DNA from: Bacillota bacterium
Lineage (GTDB): Bacteria; Bacillota_I; Bacilli_A; Acholeplasmatales; Acholeplasmataceae
Length of the DNA stretch: 46,261 bases
Direction of reading: 5' to 3'
Assembly: GCA_018818645.1 (NCBI GenBank)
Contig: JAHIRQ010000100.1
Coordinates: 1 to 46,261 of the forward strand
Within the stretch, counting starts at the first letter, position 1, and each line of letters begins with the position of its first letter. Shown here piece by piece: positions 17,643 to 26,079 of this stretch. The notes under the pieces were generated by a model. The model saw nothing but the letters and a program-made list of their open reading frames with translations, was not told where the DNA came from and did not search any database. The translations under genes and the position numbers were made by a program.

Positions 17643-19166
17643 TTATTCCTTTCCTTTCGTTTTAAATATGTAGTTGATAAATTTGATAATTTTATAAATA
17701 ATGTACAGTAAAATCAATCCGATGATAACTGCACCGATAGTATAAATGGTATCTGTTGCTGTGCTTAGCTTTTCTGAGACCTCGTCAAATACATCATAAA
17801 TGCTTTCTTTGACTTTCCATGTACTTGAATCCGTATCCAGAATCAGATCGCGGTCAAGAATACCTAGTGTTTCGCCATCAACGGTATCCATCTTGACAGC
17901 TACATCATAGACCTTTTCATCTACGATGTAGTTAATTCTTAAGATTTTGAAATTCTTGATGACTTTGTAATCTGCTTCATAGTAAGACTTGAATTCAAAT
18001 AGATTCCATGCATCGTCATCATAATTCAGATGCAACTGATACTGATAGGTTTTTGAATCCTTGACATTGGATTTGAATGTGCCTTCCTTAAAACCCTGAT
18101 ATTCAAATAGGTTAAAGATACCACTTGAGATCCGTTTAGCTGTCAAGGATTTTTTAACATCCTGTTCTTTGGTGTTTAGATAAAACTCATACCATTTCTT
18201 GTTTTCACTGGATAAGGTGTAGGATACATCAACACGGTAAATCTTATCGATGCTGATGGTTGTGTTAAAGACCGCATGGTGTTTAAACCCTCCAAAGCCT
18301 AAATCAAAATGACTTTGCACTTCAACATCCTGAATGATTTCATAAGCATGAGTAACTATTTGAAATGCTTTTTTGCCATCTTCTTTTGGAACGAGTCCTA
18401 AATCAAAGGTAACTTCATCTATTGATGTTGTTGTATACTTACCAGTTGGATCTGGATTATTAAAGAACAAGACTTCATCAACACCAGCTGTAAATCCTTG
18501 GATGTGATATTTTGGGGTCAGTGGTACACCAAACTGTTTTCCGTTATAGAAACCGGCAATGGCAGTTTTATGAATGGTAAGATTTGACGTGCCATAGTGT
18601 AGATAATCTGAATCTTCCCATGTTGGTGTATAGTCTTCCTTATCCTTTTCAGTTTCATATTGCTTGTATAGAGTTCCATTAATCGTTACTTCTTTTAAGG
18701 TAATAAATTCGGTCGGTTGATATTCGGTTGTCCAAACTAAATAAAGATATGAGTAGTGCTTGCTGAGATTGGAATCCCAATATAATCCAAGTATTTTGTT
18801 GGCTTCTAAGTTATAAGGTTCAATATCTAGGTTATGGACTAAATCATTCCATACGGTATCAACTTTGTTTCGATACATTGATGTAATTGCTAAAAGCTGA
18901 TCTTCGTTATAGCTTGACCATGTATCTAGTGGATCCTCAAACATGCCTAGTTTAAAAACCTTCGTATAAAATGTTTGATAACCGGATTCCCATGAATAAT
19001 TGTTATGCCAGGATTCCAGTTTTCCTTCAGATACATAGGTTTCAACTTCGCTGACAATATCATCGTAATGGGTTGCTGCATAAGTAGTTTGAATCGTTAA
19101 GAACAATGATGCCATTAGCATGAGAAAAACGATTAAAATCTTTGGTTTAAACTTTTTATGAATCAT
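17643..19166 (-). CDS. Secreted, C-terminally anchored protein (second surface/structural candidate)
   Basis: A 507-aa protein with a signal peptide (hydrophobic FLMLMASLFLTIQ, then TTYAA). An extracellular region rich in Tyr, Trp and Asp follows, then a C-terminal TM helix (IYTIGAVIIGLILLYIIYKI near residues 470-490) and a basic tail. It has the same plan as the 832-aa neighbour but no evident sequence repeat of it. Start supported by GGAAAGGAAG. Its first codons overlap the stop of the 55-aa membrane peptide, so expression is coupled. Likely a virion minor coat or attachment protein of the inovirus-like element; a surface adhesin is the alternative. Confidence 0.7.
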   Translation of the reverse strand: MIHKKFKPKILIVFLMLMASLFLTIQTTYAATHYDDIVSEVETYVSEGKLESWHNNYSWESGYQTFYTKVFKLGMFEDPLDTWSSYNEDQLLAITSMYRNKVDTVWNDLVHNLDIEPYNLEANKILGLYWDSNLSKHYSYLYLVWTTEYQPTEFITLKEVTINGTLYKQYETEKDKEDYTPTWEDSDYLHYGTSNLTIHKTAIAGFYNGKQFGVPLTPKYHIQGFTAGVDEVLFFNNPDPTGKYTTTSIDEVTFDLGLVPKEDGKKAFQIVTHAYEIIQDVEVQSHFDLGFGGFKHHAVFNTTISIDKIYRVDVSYTLSSENKKWYEFYLNTKEQDVKKSLTAKRISSGIFNLFEYQGFKEGTFKSNVKDSKTYQYQLHLNYDDDAWNLFEFKSYYEADYKVIKNFKILRINYIVDEKVYDVAVKMDTVDGETLGILDRDLILDTDSSTWKVKESIYDVFDEVSEKLSTATDTIYTIGAVIIGLILLYIIYKIIKFINYIFKTKGKE

Positions 19167-19323
19167 CTTCCTTTCCTTTCTTTTTAAGGAAAATACCCAT
19201 GAAAATGGATATTAAAAGAATGCCAATCAACATGAGTACTTTCCAAATATTTTTGATGACTATTTTTAGTAATTTATAGATCAGTTCTAAGATATTCTTA
19301 AACAGGTTGAAAACTGTATCCAC
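19156..19323 (-). CDS. Small single-TM peptide, major-coat-like candidate
   Basis: A 55-aa frame begins with GTG at 19323 (VDTVFNLFKNILELIYKLLK). An amphipathic helix is followed by a strong TM segment (WKVLMLIGILLISIFMGIF) and a basic tail KKKGKEDDS. Amphipathic helix, TM and a positive C-terminus that would face DNA is the layout of filamentous-phage coat proteins. It starts 7 bp after the 141-aa gene and ends overlapping the 507-aa gene, filling an otherwise empty gap. No strong ribosome site is visible, so coupling to the upstream gene is assumed. A holin-like or accessory membrane peptide is possible. Confidence 0.6.
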   Translation of the reverse strand: MDTVFNLFKNILELIYKLLKIVIKNIWKVLMLIGILLISIFMGIFLKKKGKEDDS

Positions 19324-19330
19324 AAACTTT

Positions 19331-19756
19331 TTATTCTACCGTTGGATTGATTTCAGCTTCACTAAACTCAAATCCTAAATCAACATACTTTAGGTTTCTA
19401 ACCTGACTTTCGCTTAAGTAACACGTTCTATATAAATCCTTACATAACTCGACTTTAACAAAGTAGTACTTGTCACCGGTTTCTGCATAGGTTCCAATAC
19501 CAGCTTCAGCGTTGGCGTCTTTAATTCTAAAACCTTTGGTGTTTTGCATGAGATCTCCTAGACCTCTTTCGTTGCAAATCAATTGATAATCACCCATATC
19601 CAGTGGTTTTGCAGGAATAAGTTCAATGTTTGAATAGTTCTTGCCAAAGGTTCTTTGATTGGCATTGATATCCTTTAAAATAACGTTTAACTCATACCTA
19701 GGAGTTAACCCTTTTCTTTGTACTGCTTTTAATGTGAATTCTACTTTTACTTGCAT
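19331..19756 (-). CDS. Small beta-rich hypothetical protein (possible ssDNA-binding gpV-like)
   Basis: A 141-aa protein beginning MQVKVEFTLKAVQRKGLTPR, with alternating hydrophobic beta strands, several basic residues in the N-terminal half and an acidic tail (FSEAEINPTVE). The size, beta content and acidic C-terminus are those of single-strand DNA-binding proteins, and inovirus-type elements carry one (gpV) near their coat genes. I do not recognise a specific family signature, so this is a context-based suggestion. It is the second gene of the late leftward operon. Confidence 0.5.
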   Translation of the reverse strand: MQVKVEFTLKAVQRKGLTPRYELNVILKDINANQRTFGKNYSNIELIPAKPLDMGDYQLICNERGLGDLMQNTKGFRIKDANAEAGIGTYAETGDKYYFVKVELCKDLYRTCYLSESQVRNLKYVDLGFEFSEAEINPTVE

Positions 19757-19780
19757 GTTTTTCCTCTTTTCTTTTTATTC

Positions 19781-19939
19781 TTAGTAACTGCTTTTGTTGT
19801 AGATTTCCTCAGCTTCATAGTCTGAGACTTGTTTGTCTTTGCGCTCTAGAAGTTTAATCAGTTCCTGAGCACGCTTCTTGCTATAACCTAAATCCTGTAA
19901 AACAGCGATCAATTTACCTTTGCATGCAATAGTAATCAT
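19781..19939 (-). CDS. Small basic helical protein, first gene of the late operon
   Basis: A 52-aa protein, MITIACKGKLIAVLQDLGYS, then KKRAQELIKLLERKDKQVSD. The middle looks like a short helix-turn-helix or SAP-like helix pair with a basic face. I start at the ATG at 19939, because AGGAGG lies 8 bases upstream; an in-frame ATG 11 codons further up covers that site. It is the first gene after the 16-bp motif at 20011-20026. Possible DNA binding; function unknown. Confidence 0.6.
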   Translation of the reverse strand: MITIACKGKLIAVLQDLGYSKKRAQELIKLLERKDKQVSDYEAEEIYNKSSY

Positions 19940-20010
19940 TTTTATGCCTCCTATTTCTTTAGATTTATCCAATGTGCACGTTGGATATGTTCATAGTTTA
20001 AACAGTAGTG

Positions 20011-20026
20011 TAGACACTATGTGTCG
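20011..20026. promoter_or_regulatory. Palindromic 16-bp motif, copy 2 (candidate operator)
   Basis: TAGACACTATGTGTCG contains perfect GACAC/GTGTC arms around TAT. It is the upstream partner of the copy at 4414-4429 (one mismatch) and lies about 70 bp ahead of the first gene of the structural operon. Control of both operons by one palindrome-binding regulator is the simplest idea. Confidence 0.45.
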
Positions 20027-20379
20027 CTGTGTAAAAAAAGTATTTATTGAAATCAAGATGATTTTACTGCACGATAATGCTTCATTTGAATAACTCAGAG
20101 CATACAAAAAGGAACCAACCATATCCAATCAGTTCCCTTGCGTTTAATTATTGAAATTTCTCAATCTAATTTTTAAGTGAGAAATACAGTTTTTTGATTT
20201 ATCTCCGTTTATCATTAAAGCATATTATTTACTTATACATGTGTGTGATTTTCTGCTTTAAGTACTTATAAACATTACTTATTGAATAAACTATTCCACT
20301 TTTAGCTCCTAAAACAAGGGCTTAAACATAGCACTTAACTTCTTCTTATTTTTTTATGTAGTGTGCTCTTCCTTCTTCG
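20027..20379. other. AT-rich gap without a recognisable gene
   Basis: No frame with a start and ribosome site is visible. A weak inverted repeat, AAGGAAC/GTTCCCTT, lies around 20111-20150. This stretch separates the inovirus-like element from the biosynthetic cluster and may include a right-hand junction, but I found no copy of the uvrB-side sequence here. Confidence 0.5.
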
Positions 20380-20685
20380 CAGTGATACTTAATAATTCAT
20401 CACAAAATGGCAATACAACAATACAGAATTTTGTTTTATATTTGGTTCTTCTACTATTTTTCAATTGCAAACTACCATTTTAGGTTGGCTTGCTTAAATG
20501 TGCCTATATCCTAGAAGTGGTGTATTCGTTTCTTCAATAACTTTGCCATTCATATACTACTCCAAAAATGTAAATGAGTAATTTGGCTTTGGGATCCCAA
20601 TTCTCAAAGCAGTTGGATCTTTCACAAAATTTGACTATGCTAATGAATTGTAACTGGCTTTGACTTTATCATAGCCACACCTTTT
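20380..20685 (-). pseudogene. Decayed coding remnant with several in-frame stops
   Basis: One minus-strand frame reads as protein-like text interrupted by five stops. The readable pieces include YDKVKASYNSLA, FVKDPTALRIGIPKPNYSF, MNGKVIEETNTPLLGYRHI and KIVEEPNIKQNSVLLYCHF. The stops are TAG, TAG, TAA, TGA and TAA, so recoding of TGA does not restore it. Composition and continuity suggest an old gene killed by point mutations. Its family is not recognised. This is a visual judgement and could be chance. Confidence 0.35.
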
Positions 20686-20783
20686 TTATTCTGTAATTAT
20701 CAAAAGATAATCGAGTTATTTTTTTAAAATACTTTACTATATGATTAAACCGTTAACTCCATTTTCCCATTTTATTGCATATT

Positions 20784-21410
20784 TCAAAATATCCTTTTAA
20801 CATAACTCATGTCACTTACCCTGTGAATATATTTTTTACCATCGGGGAATTTTCCATAGAATGTTACACCACCAGAATCACCTTTTATGAGGCAGCTATC
20901 AACATTCTTTTTATCAAGTCCTAAGTGAATCATGTTTAAAAGAGATAGTGTTATTCCATGAGAAATGACAATTATTGTCTTTCCGCAAGATTGATTTACT
21001 AGAACCTCGTTATAAAAAGACGTAAGTCTATCCCAGACCTCACTATTGCTTTCGGCATTACTAAAAGCTTTTGAGTGTAGAGATATTTCATCTGTTATCC
21101 TGTTTTGTTTAAACCACTCAAGAGATTTCCCCATTGCATCCCCTAAAGATAACTGGTTAATTCTATCGTCAATAATAACTTCCTCTGCATTGAGAATTTT
21201 TGCAATAATGAATGCTCCATTTTTCGCTCTTTTCAGTGGAGAACTATATACCAAAATTTCTTTTTCGCCTAGAATTTCTTTTTTTAGTCTCTTCGCTATT
21301 CTTTTGATGTCTTTCAATCCTTTTGGAGTCAAATCCCAATCGGTTCTGGATCCAACCATCTTATTTAAGTGATGGTAGCTTTCTGTATGTTGAATAGTGA
21401 TTATTTTCAC
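20784..21410 (-). CDS. Histidine phosphatase (phosphoglycerate mutase-like)
   Basis: A 208-aa branch-1 histidine phosphatase. The catalytic His is in ITIQHTESYHH (His8), the second His is in VISHGIT near residue 150, and the SSPLKRAKNGA segment supplies the phosphate-binding Arg. The usual RHG is QHT here: the first Arg is replaced by Gln. Some Firmicutes paralogues share this feature, and their substrate is unclear. It is the last gene of the cluster, 268 bp after the methyltransferase, so it may have its own promoter. In a cluster with a kinase and nucleotidyltransferases it could remove a phosphate from an intermediate or act as a resistance step. Substrate unknown. Confidence 0.82.
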   Translation of the reverse strand: MKIITIQHTESYHHLNKMVGSRTDWDLTPKGLKDIKRIAKRLKKEILGEKEILVYSSPLKRAKNGAFIIAKILNAEEVIIDDRINQLSLGDAMGKSLEWFKQNRITDEISLHSKAFSNAESNSEVWDRLTSFYNEVLVNQSCGKTIIVISHGITLSLLNMIHLGLDKKNVDSCLIKGDSGGVTFYGKFPDGKKYIHRVSDMSYVKRIF

Positions 21411-21678
21411 AATATAGCCTCCTTAAAGTTAATTCTCTAAATTAATAGTTTTCTAAAATCAGTATAGTGTGGTTTTTTAGCAATCACTTTCTAACTAATT
21501 ACTATTTACTCCAACATAAAAACACTTCTCAAATGAATTATAGAATCTTTATAGTTGTATTCTAACATTCGATTTTTCCATTATTTATCTATTAAAACAT
21601 ATCTAATAATCATCAATATATACCATTTACTCGTTGATAAATTTATAAATAAAGATTAAGTATATCATGAAATGGACT

Positions 21679-22506
21679 TTAACTTTTTTTACCAATAATA
21701 ACTATCTGGTTCCCCCTACAGGCGCATTCTTCGTTCATAATCAATTTTTTCTCCATTTCATAAATTTTATTAAAGTAATCTGTATCTTCCAAGGCGTTTT
21801 TTAATGATTTTGTTTGTCCATGTAATTGTGTTTCAGAATAACCCGGATAAATACACACTGGAAATCCATGTACATTTATATTTTTAATTTTTATATCCGA
21901 ATATATTTTCTTTAAAATTACTGGAGTAAACATATGCATTTGAGGCATTTCCTTAGTAAATCTTCCCATATGATTGTTAAAAGTTTCTGATGCCAAATCC
22001 AAATTATTAGAAGCAATATTAAAGTATATATTATGATAAAAATTAGGAACGCCACAAACAACATAGCCATTAAGTTTAGTTGTTTTGTTCATTTTTCCAA
22101 TAACAATTTGTGGATTTTCAACAAATCCTAAAACGTTATGAAATGTGAAGGATATATCAACCACAGATTCATCTACCTTCACGGTATCCAGGTTATCTAT
22201 AATTATCTCAACTCTATCTGAGTAACCCCTAGAATTTAATTTTTCTTTTGCCACATCTATCATATCTGATGAAAGATCTATCATAATACCTTTTGCTTTG
22301 GGATACTTTTCTAAAATTTTTAATGTCCATCTTCCTGTTCCTGCTCCAGCATCTAAAAATGTAAATTCCTTATCGGAGTAGTTACTAAGCACTTGCTCAT
22401 CAAAAATATTCCACAGTAACATATCTGATAGTACCCAGTATAGTTGATGATCGACGTCATCATATTCTTTAGCTTTTTCTTTAAAATATTCTTTTACTTC
22501 TCCCAT
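21679..22506 (-). CDS. Class I SAM-dependent methyltransferase
   Basis: A 275-aa Rossmann-fold methyltransferase. Motif I is FLDAGAGTGRW near residue 50, an acidic residue follows at the end of strand 2 (IMIDLSSDMI), and motif IV-like DISFTFHNVLGF lies near residue 118. The acceptor is not deducible; the family covers small molecules and quinone-type substrates. It follows the S66 peptidase by 21 bp with a GGAGAA ribosome site, so it belongs to the same operon. A modifying enzyme of the cluster product is the likely role. Confidence 0.85.
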   Translation of the reverse strand: MGEVKEYFKEKAKEYDDVDHQLYWVLSDMLLWNIFDEQVLSNYSDKEFTFLDAGAGTGRWTLKILEKYPKAKGIMIDLSSDMIDVAKEKLNSRGYSDRVEIIIDNLDTVKVDESVVDISFTFHNVLGFVENPQIVIGKMNKTTKLNGYVVCGVPNFYHNIYFNIASNNLDLASETFNNHMGRFTKEMPQMHMFTPVILKKIYSDIKIKNINVHGFPVCIYPGYSETQLHGQTKSLKNALEDTDYFNKIYEMEKKLIMNEECACRGNQIVIIGKKS

Positions 22507-22527
22507 ACTATTTGGTTCTCCTTTATT

Positions 22528-23502
22528 TTATTTATTAATTATATAGCCTTTATTCTTCAAAATTAGTCTAATGTCATTATTTTTAACACTCATAAAATAT
22601 ACTCCTCCTATTTTGATTGGCAAACAAGGATAAGTGTGGGCAGAATCGAAATTTTTAAATATTGGAACGTCATAATTCTTGAAAAACTGATATATGTCAT
22701 CTCCATAATCTCTAGATTGATCCAAATAATTCTCACATTTACATATTATCAATCCAATAATGGACGAAATTGCACCGCTATTTGCTAAACTCGCTATACA
22801 ACTCTCTACTATTTCTGGCGAAGAAACCGAGTCTTCCAATACTAATATTACTTTTTTAAAGCTGGGTAAATACTCCGATCCCAACAACTTAACAATTGTT
22901 TTTAAATTCCCACCTAAAAGTACACCTGATGCCACACCATCATTTAGACCTATCCACTGATTTTGAAACACTTTTTTGGGCCTTTCATGTTGATTCCAAT
23001 TTATATAATCATTTGTATACACAGTTGGTTTGAAATATTCTATATCTGCATTTTGTGACATGATTATCTGATTAAAGTTATTGTAATTTTGACTCAACAT
23101 AGGTTCGAATTCTCCAAAAGCGGGAAGCAAGGTCATAAAGTGCCATGTTGGTAATTTTATTTTTGCATAAATTGCAAGCAATATCGCTGTAATATCCGAG
23201 TTTCCAATAATGATTTTGGGGTTAATAGTTAATTCAGCATAATCAATTTTGTCCAAAAGGGATGATGAATTTTCTCCTCCAAATGAAGCATAAATAATTT
23301 GGGCATTAGATTTAAAAGCATCATTCAACTCTGTGACTCTTTCGGAGATTGTTCCTGTAGTATGTCCAATTGTCTTATCTAATAGTTTTCCTCTGATTAT
23401 TTTATAACCTTGGGTTTTAAGAAAATTAATTGCTCTTTCTCTTCTTATAACACTATGTGGAACATTTGGTGAAGATGGACTAACAATATAAATGACTTTC
23501 AT
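22528..23502 (-). CDS. S66 LD-carboxypeptidase family, MccF-like serine peptidase
   Basis: A 324-aa S66 family protein. It starts with the family beta strand MKVIYIVSPSSPN. The nucleophile Ser102 is in IIGNSDIT, SFGGENSSSLLD precedes it, the catalytic Glu is in VLEDSVSSPE, and the catalytic His is in AHTYPCLPI. S66 includes murein LD-carboxypeptidases and MccF, which inactivates microcin C-type aminoacyl-nucleotides by cutting the aminoacyl-nucleotide bond. Next to an AsnRS/AspRS-like enzyme and nucleotidyltransferases, an MccF-like immunity or tailoring role is the better fit. I start at the ATG at 23502, where the conserved fold begins; an ATG 11 codons upstream would overlap the preceding gene. 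Confidence 0.85.
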   Translation of the reverse strand: MKVIYIVSPSSPNVPHSVIRRERAINFLKTQGYKIIRGKLLDKTIGHTTGTISERVTELNDAFKSNAQIIYASFGGENSSSLLDKIDYAELTINPKIIIGNSDITAILLAIYAKIKLPTWHFMTLLPAFGEFEPMLSQNYNNFNQIIMSQNADIEYFKPTVYTNDYINWNQHERPKKVFQNQWIGLNDGVASGVLLGGNLKTIVKLLGSEYLPSFKKVILVLEDSVSSPEIVESCIASLANSGAISSIIGLIICKCENYLDQSRDYGDDIYQFFKNYDVPIFKNFDSAHTYPCLPIKIGGVYFMSVKNNDIRLILKNKGYIINK

Positions 23503-23512
23503 TATGCTTGGT

Positions 23513-24526
23513 TCACAGTGGTTGTACTTCGCCATTCACTCGAAGAATGAGTTGTGTATCTCTTATGTCGTTATGATTCAAAACCCAAAGAAGAAATCGT
23601 TCGACTCCCATTCCAAAACCACTAGTTTGAATAGGATATTTATCTTTCATTTTTATATACCACTCATATGGATTACTATCTAGCCCTTGAGATGAAATCG
23701 AATCACAAACATCTCTTCCGGTTAGGCATCTTTCACCGGCCCCTACGACTTCGCCAATTCCGAACAACAAATCAGCACAGAGAGCATTACTCGAATCCAT
23801 ACCACAAGACGCTTGGTAAAACGGCACAGTTAATCGCTTGAAATGAGTTACCCATACAAATCCACCATGCATCTCTATAAGTTTCTTTTCCCCAATGTTT
23901 GTAATGAAAGCATAACCTTCTCTATATTTGATTGCTCCTTCTGTTTCATACAATAGTTTTAACGCTTGTTCAAAACTAATTGTAGGGAATGATTTTAAAG
24001 AAACCATTTTTTTCATATGATCAATAGACTTTGAAAAGGGGATAATATCATCACTCATTTTTTCTATTAGTTTTGTGGTCAAAAATTTTAGATAATTCTC
24101 TACAAGCGTGATTACATCTGATAATTCACCTTTAATTTCCGCCTCACTATGAAAAAACTGATTTAGATGTCGTTCATCAAGTTGCTCTCCTCTAAAAGAA
24201 GGCATAATGTAGTATGTCCCTTTTTCTGTTAAACGACAAGAATACTCTAATAGAAATTGCATCGAATCAGCTAAATATGTCTTGATTCCCGCAATTTCAA
24301 TACCAACAGGTAGAGAATCACTACTTAATCCAATTGGACTTGATATTGAACCTGTAGTAATTGGTAAGAAAACAGATTTGATTCCCTGATCTCTAAAAAA
24401 AGAATGTGTGCAATGATTAATTTCATCACATATTTTGAGTATCAAAGAATACCATTTTGAATCTACTACTTTTAAATAGTCTTCGTTCTTATTTCTTAAA
24501 CTTGGAATCTGGAAATCATCGTTCAT
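23513..24526 (-). CDS. AsnRS/AspRS-like class II synthetase catalytic core without anticodon domain
   Basis: A 337-aa paralogue of asparaginyl/aspartyl-tRNA synthetase. The catalytic motifs are intact: YLADSMQFLLE (AsnRS-like substrate loop), motif 2 FRGEQLDERHLNQF at 111-124 followed by acidic residues, and motif 3 GFGMGVER with Arg near 310. The N-terminal OB-fold that binds the anticodon is absent. Such proteins activate Asp or Asn as the adenylate; the archaeal AS-AR paralogue makes asparagine. Here it could activate an amino acid for transfer to a small molecule. It overlaps its NUDIX neighbour by 11 bp. Amino-acid specificity is inferred from family resemblance. Confidence 0.85.
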   Translation of the reverse strand: MNDDFQIPSLRNKNEDYLKVVDSKWYSLILKICDEINHCTHSFFRDQGIKSVFLPITTGSISSPIGLSSDSLPVGIEIAGIKTYLADSMQFLLEYSCRLTEKGTYYIMPSFRGEQLDERHLNQFFHSEAEIKGELSDVITLVENYLKFLTTKLIEKMSDDIIPFSKSIDHMKKMVSLKSFPTISFEQALKLLYETEGAIKYREGYAFITNIGEKKLIEMHGGFVWVTHFKRLTVPFYQASCGMDSSNALCADLLFGIGEVVGAGERCLTGRDVCDSISSQGLDSNPYEWYIKMKDKYPIQTSGFGMGVERFLLWVLNHNDIRDTQLILRVNGEVQPL

Positions 24527-24986
24527 TATTATTCCCCTCTCTTTTTATGTAATTTAAAACTCTATCAAGCATTTCAAATGCACTTTGATACTTGAACAAT
24601 GTTCGCGCTTCATCTATCGAAAAAAAGGATATTTTACTATCAGGTTCTCCAATTTCTTGAATTTCATCAGGAAAATCTCCTTCCCAGTCAGTAATGACAA
24701 AAATATAAAATAAGACATTTATTTCAGGAACAATTAGTTCTCCTAGAAAAGCTTTATCCAAAATATTAATCCTGTTTTTAAATTCTTCAGACACTTCTCT
24801 AAAAAGCGCATTTACAATATAATCATCACTAGAATTTTTGTCCTTAATTTCTATTGTTCCATTTGGGAAAAAAGCTTCAACATTAAATCCTTTACCTCTA
24901 TCTTCTAAAAGCACTTTGTTGTCTTTGTAGAAACAAAACACAACACCTTCAATAAGCCCATTCTTATATGATCTAGTATCAATCAT
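24516..24986 (-). CDS. NUDIX-like hydrolase
   Basis: A 156-aa protein with NUDIX layout: an N-terminal beta strand pair (GLIEGVVFCFYKDNKVLLED) and a Nudix box represented by FFPNGTIEI and the catalytic helix LFREVSEEF. The box carries an insertion or degeneration between its Gly and the REVSEE helix, so activity is uncertain. The family cleaves nucleoside diphosphates linked to another group. It overlaps the genes on both sides, so it is translated as part of the cluster. Processing of a nucleotide-linked intermediate is a plausible role. Confidence 0.75.
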   Translation of the reverse strand: MIDTRSYKNGLIEGVVFCFYKDNKVLLEDRGKGFNVEAFFPNGTIEIKDKNSSDDYIVNALFREVSEEFKNRINILDKAFLGELIVPEINVLFYIFVITDWEGDFPDEIQEIGEPDSKISFFSIDEARTLFKYQSAFEMLDRVLNYIKREGNNNER

Positions 24987-26079
24987 TTTTTTTAATCTCC
25001 TTAATTATATCCATGAACGATTCATAAATCATGGTATCTATTTTGTATAAATCAGTGTATTCCACAAAATCATATCTAGCTACTGCTAAAGCAATTAATT
25101 CGATACAAACAGTTGAAGCAAGTGGTGGCATCAAATCATAGAATTTATAATCTGAATTTTTAAAGTACTCCTTTATCATAGCAAGTGCTAAACTTATATC
25201 AAAAAAACTTGGTGCCGTTTCAAATCGAGTACTATTTTTTTTATACTTGAAAACGCAAAAAACTAAAATCATTTCAACAACATCTCTAATTGGATTGCTG
25301 AGTGCTGAATTATCAAAATCCAAAATCGATTTCACCTCTTTATCGTTAGTAAATACTAAGTTCCACGGATTAAAATCACCGTGTATTGGGAACAAAATAT
25401 CACTATATCCTTCACGATATGCCTCATCACGAAATGATTCAATTTTATCTACTGCGTATTTGTAATAACTATCAAAATCACAAATGTTAGATACACCTTT
25501 TTCATTTATGCTATCTAATGCAACTTTCAACATTTCTAACGACTTTGAAAAAGAATTAGAAACAGGATAGTAAATACTTTCATTTTTTTTGTAGTAATGC
25601 TCCATTTGCTCATGCAAAATAGCTAATTGATGTGATGCTTTTAAAGCCTCTGTTAAAGACCCATTCCATGTTTCACCCACAATAAAATCTTGCACTAATA
25701 AAAAACTTTCACCTAAACCATAGTCTAATATAGTAAACAATGCTCCTTCAATTGATGGGATTATTTTTGGAACTTTAGATCCATTCTCATATAGACTTTT
25801 CAACATTTGAGTTTGATATACGACAAAGTCTTTTGACGAACAATACCAAGGTATTTCTTTGATAAAAATTAATTGTTTATTATCTAATAAAACAATTGCT
25901 TTTCTCGCAGTTTCAGAACGACGAGTAATCAATATTGCATCTCCACTAACATTAAGAAAAGGAAGCACCACCCATTCTTTCACATTAATGAAACGCTTAC
26001 TAATACACTTTGCGATTACTTCATCAGGTAGCATACCTTGAAATTTGTCAACTTCTTTTTTACTCACTAACTGGGACAT
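24979..26079 (-). CDS. Aminoglycoside phosphotransferase-fold kinase
   Basis: A 366-aa APH/choline-kinase-fold protein. The catalytic loop is HGDFNPWNLVF (Asp base and metal-binding Asn), followed by ILDFDNS with the metal-binding Asp (the DFG equivalent), at about residues 230-265. The family phosphorylates hydroxyls of antibiotics, sugars or choline-like molecules. I start at MSQLVSKKEV (26079), because GGAGGTGATAGAA lies just upstream; the longer start overlaps that site. It overlaps the ATPase gene before it and the NUDIX gene after it. It could phosphorylate a pathway intermediate or protect the producer. Confidence 0.85.
   Translation of the reverse strand: MSQLVSKKEVDKFQGMLPDEVIAKCISKRFINVKEWVVLPFLNVSGDAILITRRSETARKAIVLLDNKQLIFIKEIPWYCSSKDFVVYQTQMLKSLYENGSKVPKIIPSIEGALFTILDYGLGESFLLVQDFIVGETWNGSLTEALKASHQLAILHEQMEHYYKKNESIYYPVSNSFSKSLEMLKVALDSINEKGVSNICDFDSYYKYAVDKIESFRDEAYREGYSDILFPIHGDFNPWNLVFTNDKEVKSILDFDNSALSNPIRDVVEMILVFCVFKYKKNSTRFETAPSFFDISLALAMIKEYFKNSDYKFYDLMPPLASTVCIELIALAVARYDFVEYTDLYKIDTMIYESFMDIIKEIKKND

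Noticed and set aside
11948-19972. Tn916-type integrative conjugative element
   Set aside because: The Rep_trans protein resembles MobT, but there is no recognisable FtsK-like coupling protein or VirB4/VirB6 set; the ATPase with anchored surface proteins fits a filamentous phage better.
22528-23502. Ordinary murein LD-carboxypeptidase
   Set aside because: The catalytic residues fit S66 in general, but the operon context with aminoacyl-adenylate and nucleotidyl enzymes favours the MccF side. Sequence alone does not fully settle it.
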